Source: Methanobacterium sp. | GTDB lineage: Archaea > Methanobacteriota > Methanobacteria > Methanobacteriales > Methanobacteriaceae | Assembly: GCA_003158115.1 (NCBI GenBank) | Contig: PMGM01000063.1 | Coordinates: 2,742-31,867 of the forward strand | DNA: 29,126 nucleotides | Direction of reading: 5' to 3' | Part shown: piece after piece, positions 5,234 to 13,736 of the stretch | Position numbering within the stretch: the first letter of the stretch is position 1 | Layout of the letters: each line of letters starts with the position of its first letter | Made by a program: the position numbers and the translations under genes | Notes under the pieces: generated by a model | Databases searched by the model: none | Seen by the model: only the letters and a program-made list of their open reading frames with translations | Told to the model about the DNA's origin: nothing

Positions 5234-7255
5234 TCAAAGTTCTTTAAACTTCAATATAAAGGCCGTTCCCACACTTCTATCAACTTTGAGCTCACCTTCT
5301 AACTGTACTGAAAGACTATCTACTAATTTAAGCCCTAAAGAATTTGATTCAAATGGATCAACATCTTCTGATAATCCAATACCATTGTCGGAAACAGTTA
5401 AAATATATTCCTCTTTATCAGAGACCAGACTAATATTTATATTACCAGTTCCATCTGGAAATGCATGTTTAATACAATTTGAAACTAGTTCATTAACAAT
5501 CAATCCCATTGGTAAAGCAGTATCAATATTCAAATAAATATCATCCACCTCAAAACTGGATGTGATACGACTTGAAACACGGGAATAGGAACTTAAAATA
5601 TCATTAACCAAATTATTCAAGTATTCACCAATATTAAGACTACTAAGATTATGGCTGTGATAAAGCTTCTCATGGATCATGGCCATGGATTTAACACGTC
5701 CCCTACTTTCCTTAAGAACTTCAGCAGCATCTTCACTTCCGGTGTGATTAGCCTGAAGGGATAAAAGGCTTGAAATTATCTGCATATTATTTTTAACCCG
5801 ATGATGAACTTCTTGAAGTAACACTTCTTTTTCTTTTAAAGAGGCAAAAATCTTCTCTTCAGCATTTTTAAGTTCAGATATGTCTATTATTATACCTCTA
5901 AAACCTTCATGGACATCATCATTGAATATAGGATTTGAATAAAGCATAATGGGAAAAAGGCTTTTATCATGACGTTGTGCTGTGTACTCATCACCTGTAA
6001 CCTGTCCTTTAAGCACGGTTTTAATCTTATCACGGGATAATGGTCTGTCCTCTTCAACAATAAGTTCTAAAATATTCAAACCATTATCAATATCCTCCGG
6101 GTAATATCCGAACATTTCAAAGGCATAAACATTCATAAAGGTTAGATCTGCATTAATATCAGTTTCAAAAACAGTTTGGGGAAGTAGATCAGCCAGATCC
6201 CTGTACTTCTTCTCTGATTTAATTATGAGATCTTCTGCTTTTTTTCGATTACTTATATCTTCAAATATGTAGATCCAACCAGAAAATAATCCTCGTTTGT
6301 AAATAGGAGTGAATTGAACCTCAACCCATTTTTTAACAGGTTCATCAATTTTTATATTAATCAATCCTTCTTTTTCCCCTTTGGGAGATATTTCACCCCA
6401 CATGTTAAGATTATGGTCTGCATTGGTACCGAAGGATGTGTTGTCTAATTTAAAAAGTTTTTTTGCAGATGGGTTAAAATCCATTATCCTCTCAAGAGGA
6501 TCAAGAACCATCACACCATTTTTCATGCTATCAAAAAGGCTTCTGTAGGCAGGTGGCATAGCATCCAGAAGCTTGTAATCGACTATACTCCAAAGTATAA
6601 GAATTCCAGATATGGTTAAGACAAGCGGGGTTGGATCGAAGTAGAATGGACTTAGACCGGCAGAATATATTGAACTACTTAAAAGGGCTATTAATGCAGC
6701 TATAAAAACTATAATGGCCTGACGTTGGTAGATATGGGATGTTCTAAAAAGATTCTGTCCCACCAACACGAGTCCTGCAAGCATAAGAATATATGAATAT
6801 ATTGCCGATGTAATTGCTGCCGGCCCGTGTCCATATACAATCATAACTCCCTGGGAAGTAGTTACAGGTATTATAACTGGCCATACCAAGCCATAATATT
6901 CGTTTGTAAATGCTAGATATATTACTGCCGCAGGAATTAAAAAAAGGAAAAAAACCCGAGGTCTTTTAATAACTTCCTGATTCTGTGTATAGTCAAGGGC
7001 AAATAAAAACCATAATGGGGCCACAGTTGTTATGCCTATGTAGCTCAGTTTGGACCAGAGCATCTTTGAGGCCATATCAACAAAAGCAAGTTCAAAAGCA
7101 TTTGTCAATGACCATTCTGCAATTAAAATAAATAATAAAGATAGATATATGGCACCACTAACACCACGTCTTTTCCATGCTATCCCTGCTAAAATAAGAC
7201 TTATTATTGCACTTATTATGAGTATTAAAGAGTATATTGTGTATTGAATTTGCAT
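5234..7255 (-). CDS. Membrane sensor histidine kinase (7TM - PAS - PAS - HisKA_2 - HATPase)
   Basis: The 673-residue protein starts with seven hydrophobic segments within residues 1-225 that resemble the histidine-kinase N-terminal 7TM sensor region (including LWSKLSYIGITTVAPLWFLF and FALDYT). Two PAS-type domains follow: about 235-335, containing GVMVLDPLERIMDFNPSAKK, and about 345-465, ending GFRGIIIDISELK. Next is the HisKA_2 dimerisation helix with LLQEVHHRVKNNMQ at 479-492 (phosphorylated His at 484/485). The ATP-binding domain has N588 in LIVNELVSN, D623-NGIG in the G1 box, and SLGLKLV. HisKA_2 kinases are common in methanogens. The ligand is unknown. No response regulator lies nearby, so it is an orphan kinase. 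The ATG at 7255 follows GAGGATC. It is divergent from the methyltransferase at 7374, sharing 118 bases of promoter DNA. Confidence 0.93.
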   Translation of the reverse strand: MQIQYTIYSLILIISAIISLILAGIAWKRRGVSGAIYLSLLFILIAEWSLTNAFELAFVDMASKMLWSKLSYIGITTVAPLWFLFALDYTQNQEVIKRPRVFFLFLIPAAVIYLAFTNEYYGLVWPVIIPVTTSQGVMIVYGHGPAAITSAIYSYILMLAGLVLVGQNLFRTSHIYQRQAIIVFIAALIALLSSSIYSAGLSPFYFDPTPLVLTISGILILWSIVDYKLLDAMPPAYRSLFDSMKNGVMVLDPLERIMDFNPSAKKLFKLDNTSFGTNADHNLNMWGEISPKGEKEGLINIKIDEPVKKWVEVQFTPIYKRGLFSGWIYIFEDISNRKKAEDLIIKSEKKYRDLADLLPQTVFETDINADLTFMNVYAFEMFGYYPEDIDNGLNILELIVEEDRPLSRDKIKTVLKGQVTGDEYTAQRHDKSLFPIMLYSNPIFNDDVHEGFRGIIIDISELKNAEEKIFASLKEKEVLLQEVHHRVKNNMQIISSLLSLQANHTGSEDAAEVLKESRGRVKSMAMIHEKLYHSHNLSSLNIGEYLNNLVNDILSSYSRVSSRITSSFEVDDIYLNIDTALPMGLIVNELVSNCIKHAFPDGTGNINISLVSDKEEYILTVSDNGIGLSEDVDPFESNSLGLKLVDSLSVQLEGELKVDRSVGTAFILKFKEL

Positions 7256-7330
7256 TAATGATCCTCAAAATATTTTTAATAATATTATTTGTGATTATAA
7301 TAAGCTCTTTGTTATTACATAAATAGTCAA

Positions 7331-7340
7331 CTTATAAAAA
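7331..7340 (+). promoter_or_regulatory. TATA box of the methyltransferase gene
   Basis: CTTATAAAAA is centred about 38 bases before the ATG at 7374. This predicts a transcript with a leader of roughly a dozen bases and no recognisable Shine-Dalgarno sequence, so translation may be leaderless-like. Confidence 0.4.
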
Positions 7341-7373
7341 CAATTTTACATGTTGAAAACAAATTAATTATGC

Positions 7374-8051
7374 ATGGAAACGGGTACCGGATGGAATCAG
7401 TTCAAAGGGAAAGAAACACCTTCTACAGTAGAAATTCATGGATCATTCTTCAAAGCAGTTTCTAAGAATTCAGATGTACTGGATTTTGGATGTGCCTGGG
7501 GTAGAGTTGCATTCCAACTTCAAAAATTAGGATACAACGTAACAGGATTTGATATAAATAAGAACGCAGTAGATACAGCACTCGAATCTTCCAAATCATG
7601 TGAAAACCATGGTAGAAAAGTTAAATTTGACCAAGCCAATGCAATGGATCTTCCATATACAGACGAATCATTTGATGCATGTATTATACAGGCATTTCTT
7701 ACCACCATAATCTCACCATTAGACCGGATAAAAGTTTTATCAGAGGCACACAGGGTTTTAAAAAAGAATGGAATATTATATCTGGCGGATTTTGGATTGA
7801 ACTGGAAAAATTTACATTACAGAGAAATGTACAGAAGAGATTATATATCAACCATGGAATTAGGTACATTTATTGTAAAAGAAAATTCAAAGGCCCATGG
7901 AGAGGATATGTTCACTGTACATCATTACACAAGGAAGGAATTAATTGATCTTGTGAAGAATTTCACCATTGAAAACTTTCATGAAACAGTATTTACAACA
8001 TTTCATGGAAACAAAACCAAAGGCTACATTGTAATAGCCAGAAAGGGTTAA
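7374..8051 (+). CDS. Class I SAM-dependent methyltransferase (Methyltransf_11/25 type)
   Basis: Residues 35-43 (VLDFGCAWG) are motif I, and GFDIN at 58-62 supplies the acidic ribose-binding residue. ANAMDLPYTDESFDACIIQA near 90-108 is the motif II/post-motif region, and EAHRVLKKNGILYLADFGL the strand-turn-strand of motif III. This is the small-molecule/lipid methyltransferase layout, close to UbiE-like enzymes. The C-terminal KAHGEDMFTVHHYTRKELIDLV is a common lid in this group. Substrate unknown. The 225-residue length is normal. The ATG at 7374 has no clear ribosome-binding site. The gene is divergent from the histidine kinase and 113 bases ahead of the COG3044-type ATPase; a shared transcript with the latter is possible but a T tract lies between. 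Confidence 0.87.
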   Translation: METGTGWNQFKGKETPSTVEIHGSFFKAVSKNSDVLDFGCAWGRVAFQLQKLGYNVTGFDINKNAVDTALESSKSCENHGRKVKFDQANAMDLPYTDESFDACIIQAFLTTIISPLDRIKVLSEAHRVLKKNGILYLADFGLNWKNLHYREMYRRDYISTMELGTFIVKENSKAHGEDMFTVHHYTRKELIDLVKNFTIENFHETVFTTFHGNKTKGYIVIARKG

Positions 8052-8118
8052 ATCTAATCAAAGTCAAGATAATATTAGTTTAATTCCTGGAATTCAGTAT
8101 AGGATTTATTTGCCCAAT

Positions 8119-8126
8119 AATTTTTT
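8119..8126 (+). terminator. Possible oligo-T terminator after the methyltransferase
   Basis: AATAATTTTTTTAG in the 113-base gap contains a run of seven to eight T, the kind of tract that ends archaeal transcripts. There is no hairpin. Confidence 0.3.
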
Positions 8127-8164
8127 TAGAATAACAAAAAAATTTGAATAATCAAGGATAAACA

Positions 8165-9871
8165 ATGAAACATAGTAAAGAACTTCATAAAATACTTCAA
8201 AGAATAGATGGGCATAGTTATAAAGCCTATAATGATATTAAAGGAAGTTATAACTTTGAATTTTTTGTATTACACATTGAACATGTTCAGAGGGACCCAT
8301 TTGCAGGTCCATCACTTTTAAGAGTTATAGTAGATGAAAGTGCACAATTTCCACCTGAATTAATTAAAACTAAAGATCAGAGGATAGTTGTATCTGATTT
8401 TATTGCCAGAGTATTCAATTCATCAATAAGGAAACATGGAAAGATCAGGGGTGGAAGCGGTAAAAGTGGTGTGATACAGATTGACAGCGGTGGACAGGAA
8501 GTATTAGAGAGAAGCTGTGTAAATATCAGGCCTGGTAAACTTGAAATAAGATTTTCAATTGGATTACCAGCTAGAGGTAGGCGGGTCATGGGTTTAGAAG
8601 CTTCAAGATTGTTAGGTGAAGTACTGCCCCGGATTGTTAAGGATTCATGTTTCTATAAAAATTTGGATTCTGAATATTTAATGGAAGAAGTTGAACTATA
8701 CGAAGATGCAAATTTCTTAAGACAAAAAATCAAAGATTTGGGGTTGGTTTCATTTATTAGGGATGATTCTGTACTTCCAAGGGAGAGTGGTGTATCTGAT
8801 AAACCCCTGAAAAATGCTGTTCAATTTAAAACACCCGAATCCCTTTCAGTTACTATTGATACTCCTAACAATGGCCCCATCACAGGTATGGGGATTCCTG
8901 TAGGTGTTACTTTAATTGTTGGTGGAGGTTATCATGGTAAGTCAACACTCCTCCAGGCTGTTGAGAGGGGTGTATATAATCACATATCTAGGGATGGAAG
9001 AGAGTGGGTTGTAACAGATCCAACCGCTGTTAAGATCCGTGCAGAGGATGGTAGGAGAATAGAGAATGTGGATATAAGTTCGTTTATTCATAATCCTCCA
9101 ATGGATAAGAACACTGTTGAGTTTAAAACAGAGAATGCTTCGGGTTCAACTTCACAGGCAGCAAATATTGTTGAGTCCCTCGAAGCTGGAACAGAACTGT
9201 TACTCTTTGACGAGGACACATCGGCAACCAACTTTATGATAAGGGATGAAAGAATGCAACGTTTGGTTTCAAAAGATAAAGAACCAATAACACCATTTAT
9301 TGACAGGGTTCAGGAGATATACACTGAATATAACACATCTACTGTGATAGTCATGGGAGGTTCAGGCGATTACTTTGAAGTTGCAGACACAGTTGTGATG
9401 ATGGACAATTACAAGCCTGAAGATGCAACAGAAGATGCAATGAAAGTAAAGGATGAACTACCAATTAATAGGAAGAGGGAAGTGAATTCTAAATTCAAAT
9501 TTAGAAATAGATTTCCTGAAGCTGAAAGTGTTAAACCATATAAAGGCCGTAAGCTTAAGCTTGATGTGCGTGGAATACACAACATACTTCTGGGAGTTGA
9601 AAGTATCGATCTTTCGCAGGTTGAACAGTTAATGGACACCAGCCAAACACGTGCAATAGCATATGCAATTAACCATGCACAAAACTATATGGATGGTAAA
9701 CATTCAATGAATGATGTGATAGGAATTATTGAACAGGACATTGCTGAAAATGGACTGGATATATTGGCTCCAAGTGGACGGAGGTATCCACATAACTTGG
9801 CACGACCAAGAATATTTGAATTTATAGCAGCCCTAAACAGACTCAGATCATTTAAAACCAGTAATAAATGA
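8165..9871 (+). CDS. ABC-class P-loop ATPase, COG3044 / PF09818 type
   Basis: The 568-residue protein carries a Walker A at 253-261 (GGGYHGKST), an ABC signature-like SGSTSQAANI at about 327-335, and a Walker B at 346-354 (LLLFDEDTSA). A following VIVMGGSGDYFEVADTVVMM matches the switch region. The first 220 residues include the family segment YNFEFFVLHIEHVQRDPFAG and a Gly/Lys-rich loop KIRGGSGKSG at 93-102, possibly nucleic-acid binding. The last 100 residues hold RGIHNILLGVESIDLS and GLDILAPSGRRYPHNLARPR. This is the predicted ABC-class ATPase family (COG3044), widespread in archaea and bacteria. It is soluble, has no transporter partner, and its biochemical role is not established as far as I know. 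The ATG at 8165 follows AAGGATAAACA. Confidence 0.92.
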   Translation: MKHSKELHKILQRIDGHSYKAYNDIKGSYNFEFFVLHIEHVQRDPFAGPSLLRVIVDESAQFPPELIKTKDQRIVVSDFIARVFNSSIRKHGKIRGGSGKSGVIQIDSGGQEVLERSCVNIRPGKLEIRFSIGLPARGRRVMGLEASRLLGEVLPRIVKDSCFYKNLDSEYLMEEVELYEDANFLRQKIKDLGLVSFIRDDSVLPRESGVSDKPLKNAVQFKTPESLSVTIDTPNNGPITGMGIPVGVTLIVGGGYHGKSTLLQAVERGVYNHISRDGREWVVTDPTAVKIRAEDGRRIENVDISSFIHNPPMDKNTVEFKTENASGSTSQAANIVESLEAGTELLLFDEDTSATNFMIRDERMQRLVSKDKEPITPFIDRVQEIYTEYNTSTVIVMGGSGDYFEVADTVVMMDNYKPEDATEDAMKVKDELPINRKREVNSKFKFRNRFPEAESVKPYKGRKLKLDVRGIHNILLGVESIDLSQVEQLMDTSQTRAIAYAINHAQNYMDGKHSMNDVIGIIEQDIAENGLDILAPSGRRYPHNLARPRIFEFIAALNRLRSFKTSNK

Positions 9872-9888
9872 AAATATGGGAATATTTT

Positions 9889-10275
9889 TTATTCCTCAAA
9901 TTTTCCAATATTTATCATTAAATACTTTAAAGACCTATAATTCTCAGCTTTAAGGGCATATACCTCTTTTTTACCATTATAATTAAATGTGAACCGTGTG
10001 ATAGGATGTCCGAAACGAATTTTTTCCATTTTATCGATATTGAATATCTTAACTTTACCAGTTCTGCGTGTTTTATAAAAATTTTTACGATACTCTATGA
10101 ATGAATCATTGGTTAACTCTATATCATAAAATTCATCTTCAAAAAAAAGCATTGTTTCTTCCAGATCCTTATCGCATACGATACAATTATCTGCTTCATC
10201 AGGATTTCCAACACCACACTTGGGACATATCTTATCAAAGGAAATTCCATTGTTGTATTCGTTATCCAAATCCAT
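9889..10275 (-). CDS. Zinc-ribbon protein of unknown function (paralogue of the upstream gene)
   Basis: The 128-residue product opens with a zinc ribbon, KICPKCGVGNPDEADNCIVC, a C-x2-C/C-x2-C pair around residues 17-34. A C-terminal domain of about 90 residues follows, running FFEDEFYDIELTNDSFIEYR, then RRTGKVKIFNIDKMEKI and NYNGKKEVYALKAENYRSLK. That domain looks like a small beta-rich PH-like fold with charged strands, but I do not recognise the family. The ATG at 10275 is placed by a perfect GGTGAT five bases upstream. Its neighbour 33 bases upstream encodes a clear paralogue (DIE.T...F..Y, RTGKVK..N.D.ME.I.F..P.T...F.Y.GKK.VY...-.NY..LK.LMI..G), so the two arose by tandem duplication and are probably co-transcribed. 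Confidence 0.75.
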   Translation of the reverse strand: MDLDNEYNNGISFDKICPKCGVGNPDEADNCIVCDKDLEETMLFFEDEFYDIELTNDSFIEYRKNFYKTRRTGKVKIFNIDKMEKIRFGHPITRFTFNYNGKKEVYALKAENYRSLKYLMINIGKFEE

Positions 10276-10307
10276 ATTTTATCACCATAAATCTAATTCT
10301 TGAGATT

Positions 10308-10763
10308 TTATCTTATTCTCTTGAGATAGGAAATAATCTTATTAATAAATTCCTTTAAAGCAGCATTTCTATCTATTTCTTCACCTTTTACATCCTTTTT
10401 AGGATCATAAAATCCCATTTTTATCATTAAATCCTTTAAGGCATTATAATTTTTTGGATTGAAACTGTATACTGCCTTTTTACCTTGATAATCAAAATTT
10501 ACTATTGTTACAGGATATTCAAAGTGTATATTTTCCATAGCATCCATATTGTATTCTTTAACCTTGCCAGTTCTCTTGGTGCCTGAATTTTTTTTCTCGT
10601 AGGCAATGAACTTGTTTTTTGTAATTTCAATATCAAAGAATTGATCTTCAATATATAGTAATGTATTATCACATTCTGTATTGGTTGTAGAATTTTCAGT
10701 ATTATCCAAACTTTCTGGACATGTTTTATTGGAAAATATTTCATTATTATTATCTTTAATCAT
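10308..10763 (-). CDS. Paralogue of the downstream zinc-ribbon protein with a decayed ribbon
   Basis: This 151-residue product shares the C-terminal domain of the downstream gene (YIEDQFFDIEITKNKFIAYE, KRTGKVKEYNMDAMENIHFE, NFDYQGKKAVYSFNPKNY). Its N-terminal ribbon is reduced to TCPESLDNTENSTTNTEC: the second and third cysteines are gone, so zinc binding is unlikely. It also has an extra tail of about 30 residues (DPKKDVKGEEIDRNAALKEF, then INKIISYLKRIR). Start choice: GGTGAT at 10776-10771 sits seven bases before ATG at 10763-10761. The longer frame from the GTG at 10775 overlaps that site and is not used. Role unknown; it is the first gene of the pair. Confidence 0.72.
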   Translation of the reverse strand: MIKDNNNEIFSNKTCPESLDNTENSTTNTECDNTLLYIEDQFFDIEITKNKFIAYEKKNSGTKRTGKVKEYNMDAMENIHFEYPVTIVNFDYQGKKAVYSFNPKNYNALKDLMIKMGFYDPKKDVKGEEIDRNAALKEFINKIISYLKRIR

Positions 10764-10962
10764 TAACTTCATCACCCTAAAATCTATATGAATATCTTTT
10801 TTATCATAGAATTATTTGATAAACATGGTAATCTATTAAATAATATAATGTTATTTATTGTAGTAGGTTGTTATGATAATTCTTGAATAATTTACAACCA
10901 TTTTAAATCATTTAATATTACTAAAAAAAATAATTTTATAAATTAATTGATGGTGTACCCAA

Positions 10963-11484
10963 ATGCCCTTTATGATATGTAAAAAATGTGATGTTTACTA
11001 TGAACTAGCTGATATAGATGCTGAAAAGGATTTGAAAGTCTGCCAGTGCGGTTTTACAATGAAGTATTATGATAGGTTAGAGGATTATTTAAGCTCTGTG
11101 GACTGTAAAACCGATGAAAGTTTACCTGTGATGGATAGGCTGGTAATGGATTATGAATCTGCAATCTCAAGGATCATATTGCATTGTCTATCCGAAATTC
11201 CTATAGATATGGGTGTTAAACGTTTCATGCTTATATTAAAGGGAAATGATTCTCCTTTTATATTTAAGTATAAGCTTGATAAGCTTAACACGTATGCAAT
11301 GCTTTCAAACTTTTCAGAAGAACATTTAAGGACAATATTAGATTCTATAATGGATAACGGATTCATTAAAACAGAATATATATCACAATATGATGGATCA
11401 AATCTTGAATTAACAGAAAAAGGTAGAATATTCTTAAATAATCAGAATAACAGTGAAATAGGATTTTTAGAACAAATTACCTAG
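10963..11484 (+). CDS. Zinc-knuckle protein with an RQC-like winged-helix domain
   Basis: The 173-residue protein begins with C6-x2-C9 and C27-x-C29-G, a compact zinc knuckle. Residues 75-155 resemble the RQC winged helix of RecQ helicases: the block RFMLILKGNDSPFIFKYKLD is followed by KLNTYAMLSNFSEEHLRTIL, DSIMDNGFI, and LELTEKGRIFL. This echoes RQC (ILRGS...KLS-YG..K..S...W..LI..LI..GYL.......L.LT..G). There is no helicase domain, so it is a stand-alone reader of DNA structure or a transcription factor; the role is inference. The ATG at 10963 follows GATGGTG. It is divergent from the paralogue pair, with about 200 bases of shared promoter DNA. A hairpin plus T tract overlaps the stop codon. 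Confidence 0.7.
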   Translation: MPFMICKKCDVYYELADIDAEKDLKVCQCGFTMKYYDRLEDYLSSVDCKTDESLPVMDRLVMDYESAISRIILHCLSEIPIDMGVKRFMLILKGNDSPFIFKYKLDKLNTYAMLSNFSEEHLRTILDSIMDNGFIKTEYISQYDGSNLELTEKGRIFLNNQNNSEIGFLEQIT

Positions 11485-11512
11485 ATTAAATCTAGGGTAA
11501 TACACTTTTTTT
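11481..11512 (+). terminator. Hairpin and T-tract terminator
   Basis: CTAGATT-A-AATCTAG (11481-11495) is a seven-base perfect stem that includes the TAG stop of the upstream gene. T-rich ACTTTTTTT follows at 11504-11512. The same bases could also end a convergent minus-strand frame. Confidence 0.45.
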
Positions 11513-11755
11513 ATAAGTTGCATATGTTGTTTGGCATTTCTCTAAGTGATATTAGTACTTTCGTGATACATAGGATTGTTAAGATAACCAGTATTATAAA
11601 TCCTGATATTAATGATCCTAAGAATCCTGTGAGGAAAACCAATATTATAACCATATAGTATGGTATTCTAAATTTAAGAATCGATCTTCTTTTACAATCC
11701 TCCCATTTAAATGATGAGAGGAATATCAGGCTAAGTGATAAACACGAACAAGAAA
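11511..11755 (-). pseudogene. Membrane-protein remnant (hydrophobic frame without a proper start)
   Basis: An open minus-strand frame contains LSLSLIFLSSFKWEDCKRR, then YYMVIILVFLTGFLGSLISG, then FIILVILTILCITKVLISLR and EMPNNICNL before the stop at 11513-11511. It has two to three clear hydrophobic helices with a basic loop (CKRRS), a normal membrane-protein pattern rather than random A+T-rich noise. No start codon exists before the ATG at 11654, which would leave only 47 residues, and a stop lies just upstream of the frame. I therefore read it as a 5'-truncated gene; the alternative is a 47-residue membrane peptide. Family not recognised. Confidence 0.4.
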
Positions 11756-11922
11756 TTTAGAATATAATACATAGAAAATAATATTTTTTTGAATATTCTT
11801 AACTTCAAAACAATTATAACATTTAAATATTAATCGAAGATATCTAAAAACTAATATTTGCAGATCATCAAAGACAGGTAATAAAATAAAGGGTTTAAAA
11901 TCGTTGTCTGTAAAAAAAAAGA

Positions 11923-12087
11923 TTAGATAAGTCCGATATAAAGTGTTCCTAAACCAACCAGGAAACATAATAATGCTGTTAAGTAGGTTGATGTTTTATT
12001 TCCTTTTGCTAACTTGGTGGTACTGTACAATAAAAGGGGAACAAGCATTAAGAGTACAACTGCACCTGCAACATAAAATATATGCAT
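11923..12087 (-). CDS. Small two-helix membrane protein, 54 residues
   Basis: The product runs MHIFYVAGAVVLLMLVPLLL, then YSTTKLAKGNKTSTYLTALL, then CFLVGLGTLYIGLI. Two transmembrane helices are joined by a short basic loop (KLAKGNK). The start is fixed by a strong GGAGG at 12099-12095 seven bases before the ATG at 12087-12085; the longer frame that begins at 12120 ignores this site. An A/T-rich TATA-like stretch lies about 60-75 bases upstream. No family or function recognised. It stands alone in about 770 bases otherwise without an intact gene, divergent from the MBL-fold gene. Confidence 0.65.
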   Translation of the reverse strand: MHIFYVAGAVVLLMLVPLLLYSTTKLAKGNKTSTYLTALLCFLVGLGTLYIGLI

Positions 12088-12266
12088 ATAAAAACCTCCG
12101 ATAAATAGGATAACAATCAAATTGCAAAGTTTTTTTTAAATAATAGTTAATTTATAATATAAATAAATAAAATTCCTTTCTAATAAAACTACCCATAATC
12201 TATCTGGGTAAGTATCTAAACAAATTGAAAATACATGTATTTACAATATTATAATGGGGGTATAGA

Positions 12267-12935
12267 ATGGAAATTTTATTGGATGTACATTGGATAGATG
12301 GAGTAACAGCAAATACATATCTGGCTTTAGGCGACCAAACAACACTTATCGATTCAGGAACACCCGGGAAACAGGAAAATATTATTAAGTATCTTCAAAA
12401 TGAACTTAAAAGCAAACCTGAAGATATTAAAACGATAGTTTTAACACACCACCATATTGATCACACCGGTAGTTTATATGAACTAAAAAAATTAACAAAT
12501 GCAGATATAGCCGCCTACAAAGAGGATATGGATATTATTTCTGGGGAAAAATCATCATCAGACCCAATTTATATGAGATTTGTTTCTAAATTGATGACAA
12601 TATTTACCAGCTACAAATTTATTAAACCCGATATAAGTCTACAAGAAAACGATATGGTCGATAATTGTAGGGTTATACATACTCCAGGACATACACCAGG
12701 GAGCATAGCATTATATAATTCTGATAATGGTGTTATTTTTGTGGGAGATACACTCACATATGATGGAAATAAGGTTGGTGGACCTCCCTCATTTCTTATA
12801 AATGATAAAGAAGCACTTAAAAAATCTGTTAAAAAAATTACAGATCTTGAGCCTAATATAATGTTATCAGGACACGGAAAACCTTTAACCGAACATACAT
12901 CAGAAATGATCAGAGATGTTTATAACACACTATAA
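12267..12935 (+). CDS. MBL-fold metallo-hydrolase
   Basis: The 222-residue protein has the full metallo-beta-lactamase metal ligand set: H61-H-H63-I-D65-H66 (HxHxDH), H142 in HTPGHTPGS, D161 in VGDTLTYDG, and H203 in LSGHGKPL. It resembles glyoxalase II/hydroxyacylglutathione hydrolase-like and general MBL proteins with a dinuclear zinc or iron centre. The substrate cannot be told, and there is no flavodoxin domain, so it is not an FprA-type oxygen reductase. The ATG at 12267 sits behind GGGGGT. It is followed at 80 and 55 base gaps by two nitroreductase genes on the same strand, which may belong to the same stress or redox cluster (inference). Confidence 0.92.
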   Translation: MEILLDVHWIDGVTANTYLALGDQTTLIDSGTPGKQENIIKYLQNELKSKPEDIKTIVLTHHHIDHTGSLYELKKLTNADIAAYKEDMDIISGEKSSSDPIYMRFVSKLMTIFTSYKFIKPDISLQENDMVDNCRVIHTPGHTPGSIALYNSDNGVIFVGDTLTYDGNKVGGPPSFLINDKEALKKSVKKITDLEPNIMLSGHGKPLTEHTSEMIRDVYNTL

Positions 12936-13015
12936 TACTCCATAATAAACTCATTAAAAAAAAAGTAAAATAATCATATTTACTTTATTTAACCAAATTG
13001 GGAGAGGTATATAAT

Positions 13016-13681
13016 ATGAATGTTTTAGAAGCTTTGAATTCGCGCTTTACCTGCAGGGCATTTAAACCAGATCCGGTTAATAGGGTGATTATACTTCAAA
13101 TAATGGAAAATGCAACACGTTCACCTTCATGGGCTAATACACAACCATGGGAAATATATATTGCAGGCGGGGATGTGTTGGAATCTATTAAAGAAGGTTA
13201 TATGAAAAGTTTTAAAAGTGATGTGACAATAGATCCAGATATTCCATTCATGTCAGATTGGCCAGTACAACACCAAGAACGTATGAAAGAACTTGGAATT
13301 AAACTTTACAAACATATTGGAATATCCAAGGGAGATAAAGAAGCAATTGAAGCTTCTTGGAAACTTAATTTCAAATTATTTGGAGCGCCCATAGTAATAT
13401 ATTTATGCATGCATGCAACACTCTCTGAATGGTCAATGTTTGATTTAGGATCACTCTCTCAAAGTATCATGCTAGCAGCCCAGGAATATGGTATTGATTC
13501 AGCACCTGCAGTGAATCTAGTTGCCTATCCAAATATCATAAGAAAAGAAATTAAAATTCCAGACGAATTAAGCATAGTACTTGGAATTGCATTGGGTTAC
13601 AAAGATATTGAAAGCTCACAAAATACATTTAGAACCATGAGAAGGCCTTTAGATGAAATAGTTCGCTTAAATGGAATTTGA
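13016..13681 (+). CDS. Nitroreductase-family FMN oxidoreductase (221 residues)
   Basis: This is a typical nitroreductase: SRFTCRAFKPDPV near the N-terminus holds the phosphate-binding SRxxxRxF, ATRSPSWANTQPWE is the FMN-binding PS..N.QPW motif, and the C-terminal half has LGSLSQSIMLAAQEYGIDSA and LGIALGYKD. Length and layout match the nitrobenzoate-reductase-like branch that acts on nitro-compounds or quinones with reduced cofactor. The natural substrate in a methanogen is unknown. The start is ATG at 13016, nine bases after GGGAGAGG; the frame is open back to a TTG at 12998, but that lies in the ribosome-binding region. The gene sits between the MBL protein and a second, only distantly similar nitroreductase. 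Confidence 0.92.
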   Translation: MNVLEALNSRFTCRAFKPDPVNRVIILQIMENATRSPSWANTQPWEIYIAGGDVLESIKEGYMKSFKSDVTIDPDIPFMSDWPVQHQERMKELGIKLYKHIGISKGDKEAIEASWKLNFKLFGAPIVIYLCMHATLSEWSMFDLGSLSQSIMLAAQEYGIDSAPAVNLVAYPNIIRKEIKIPDELSIVLGIALGYKDIESSQNTFRTMRRPLDEIVRLNGI

Positions 13682-13736
13682 AATTTATATATGTTTATTA
13701 ATCAAAAAAAAATTGTAGATATAGGAGGAGTATATT

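Noticed and set aside
7679..7948. 89-residue plus-strand ORF inside the methyltransferase
   Set aside because: Wholly inside a well-supported gene in another frame; no ribosome-binding site or motif.
11726..11968. 80-residue minus-strand ORF rich in Phe, Tyr and Leu
   Set aside because: It overlaps the end of the 54-residue membrane gene, lacks a ribosome-binding site and has the composition of translated A+T-rich spacer.
12190..12210. TACCCA and TGGGTA inverted repeat with nine-base loop before the MBL gene
   Set aside because: Six-base arms are expected many times by chance in this window, and no second copy was seen.
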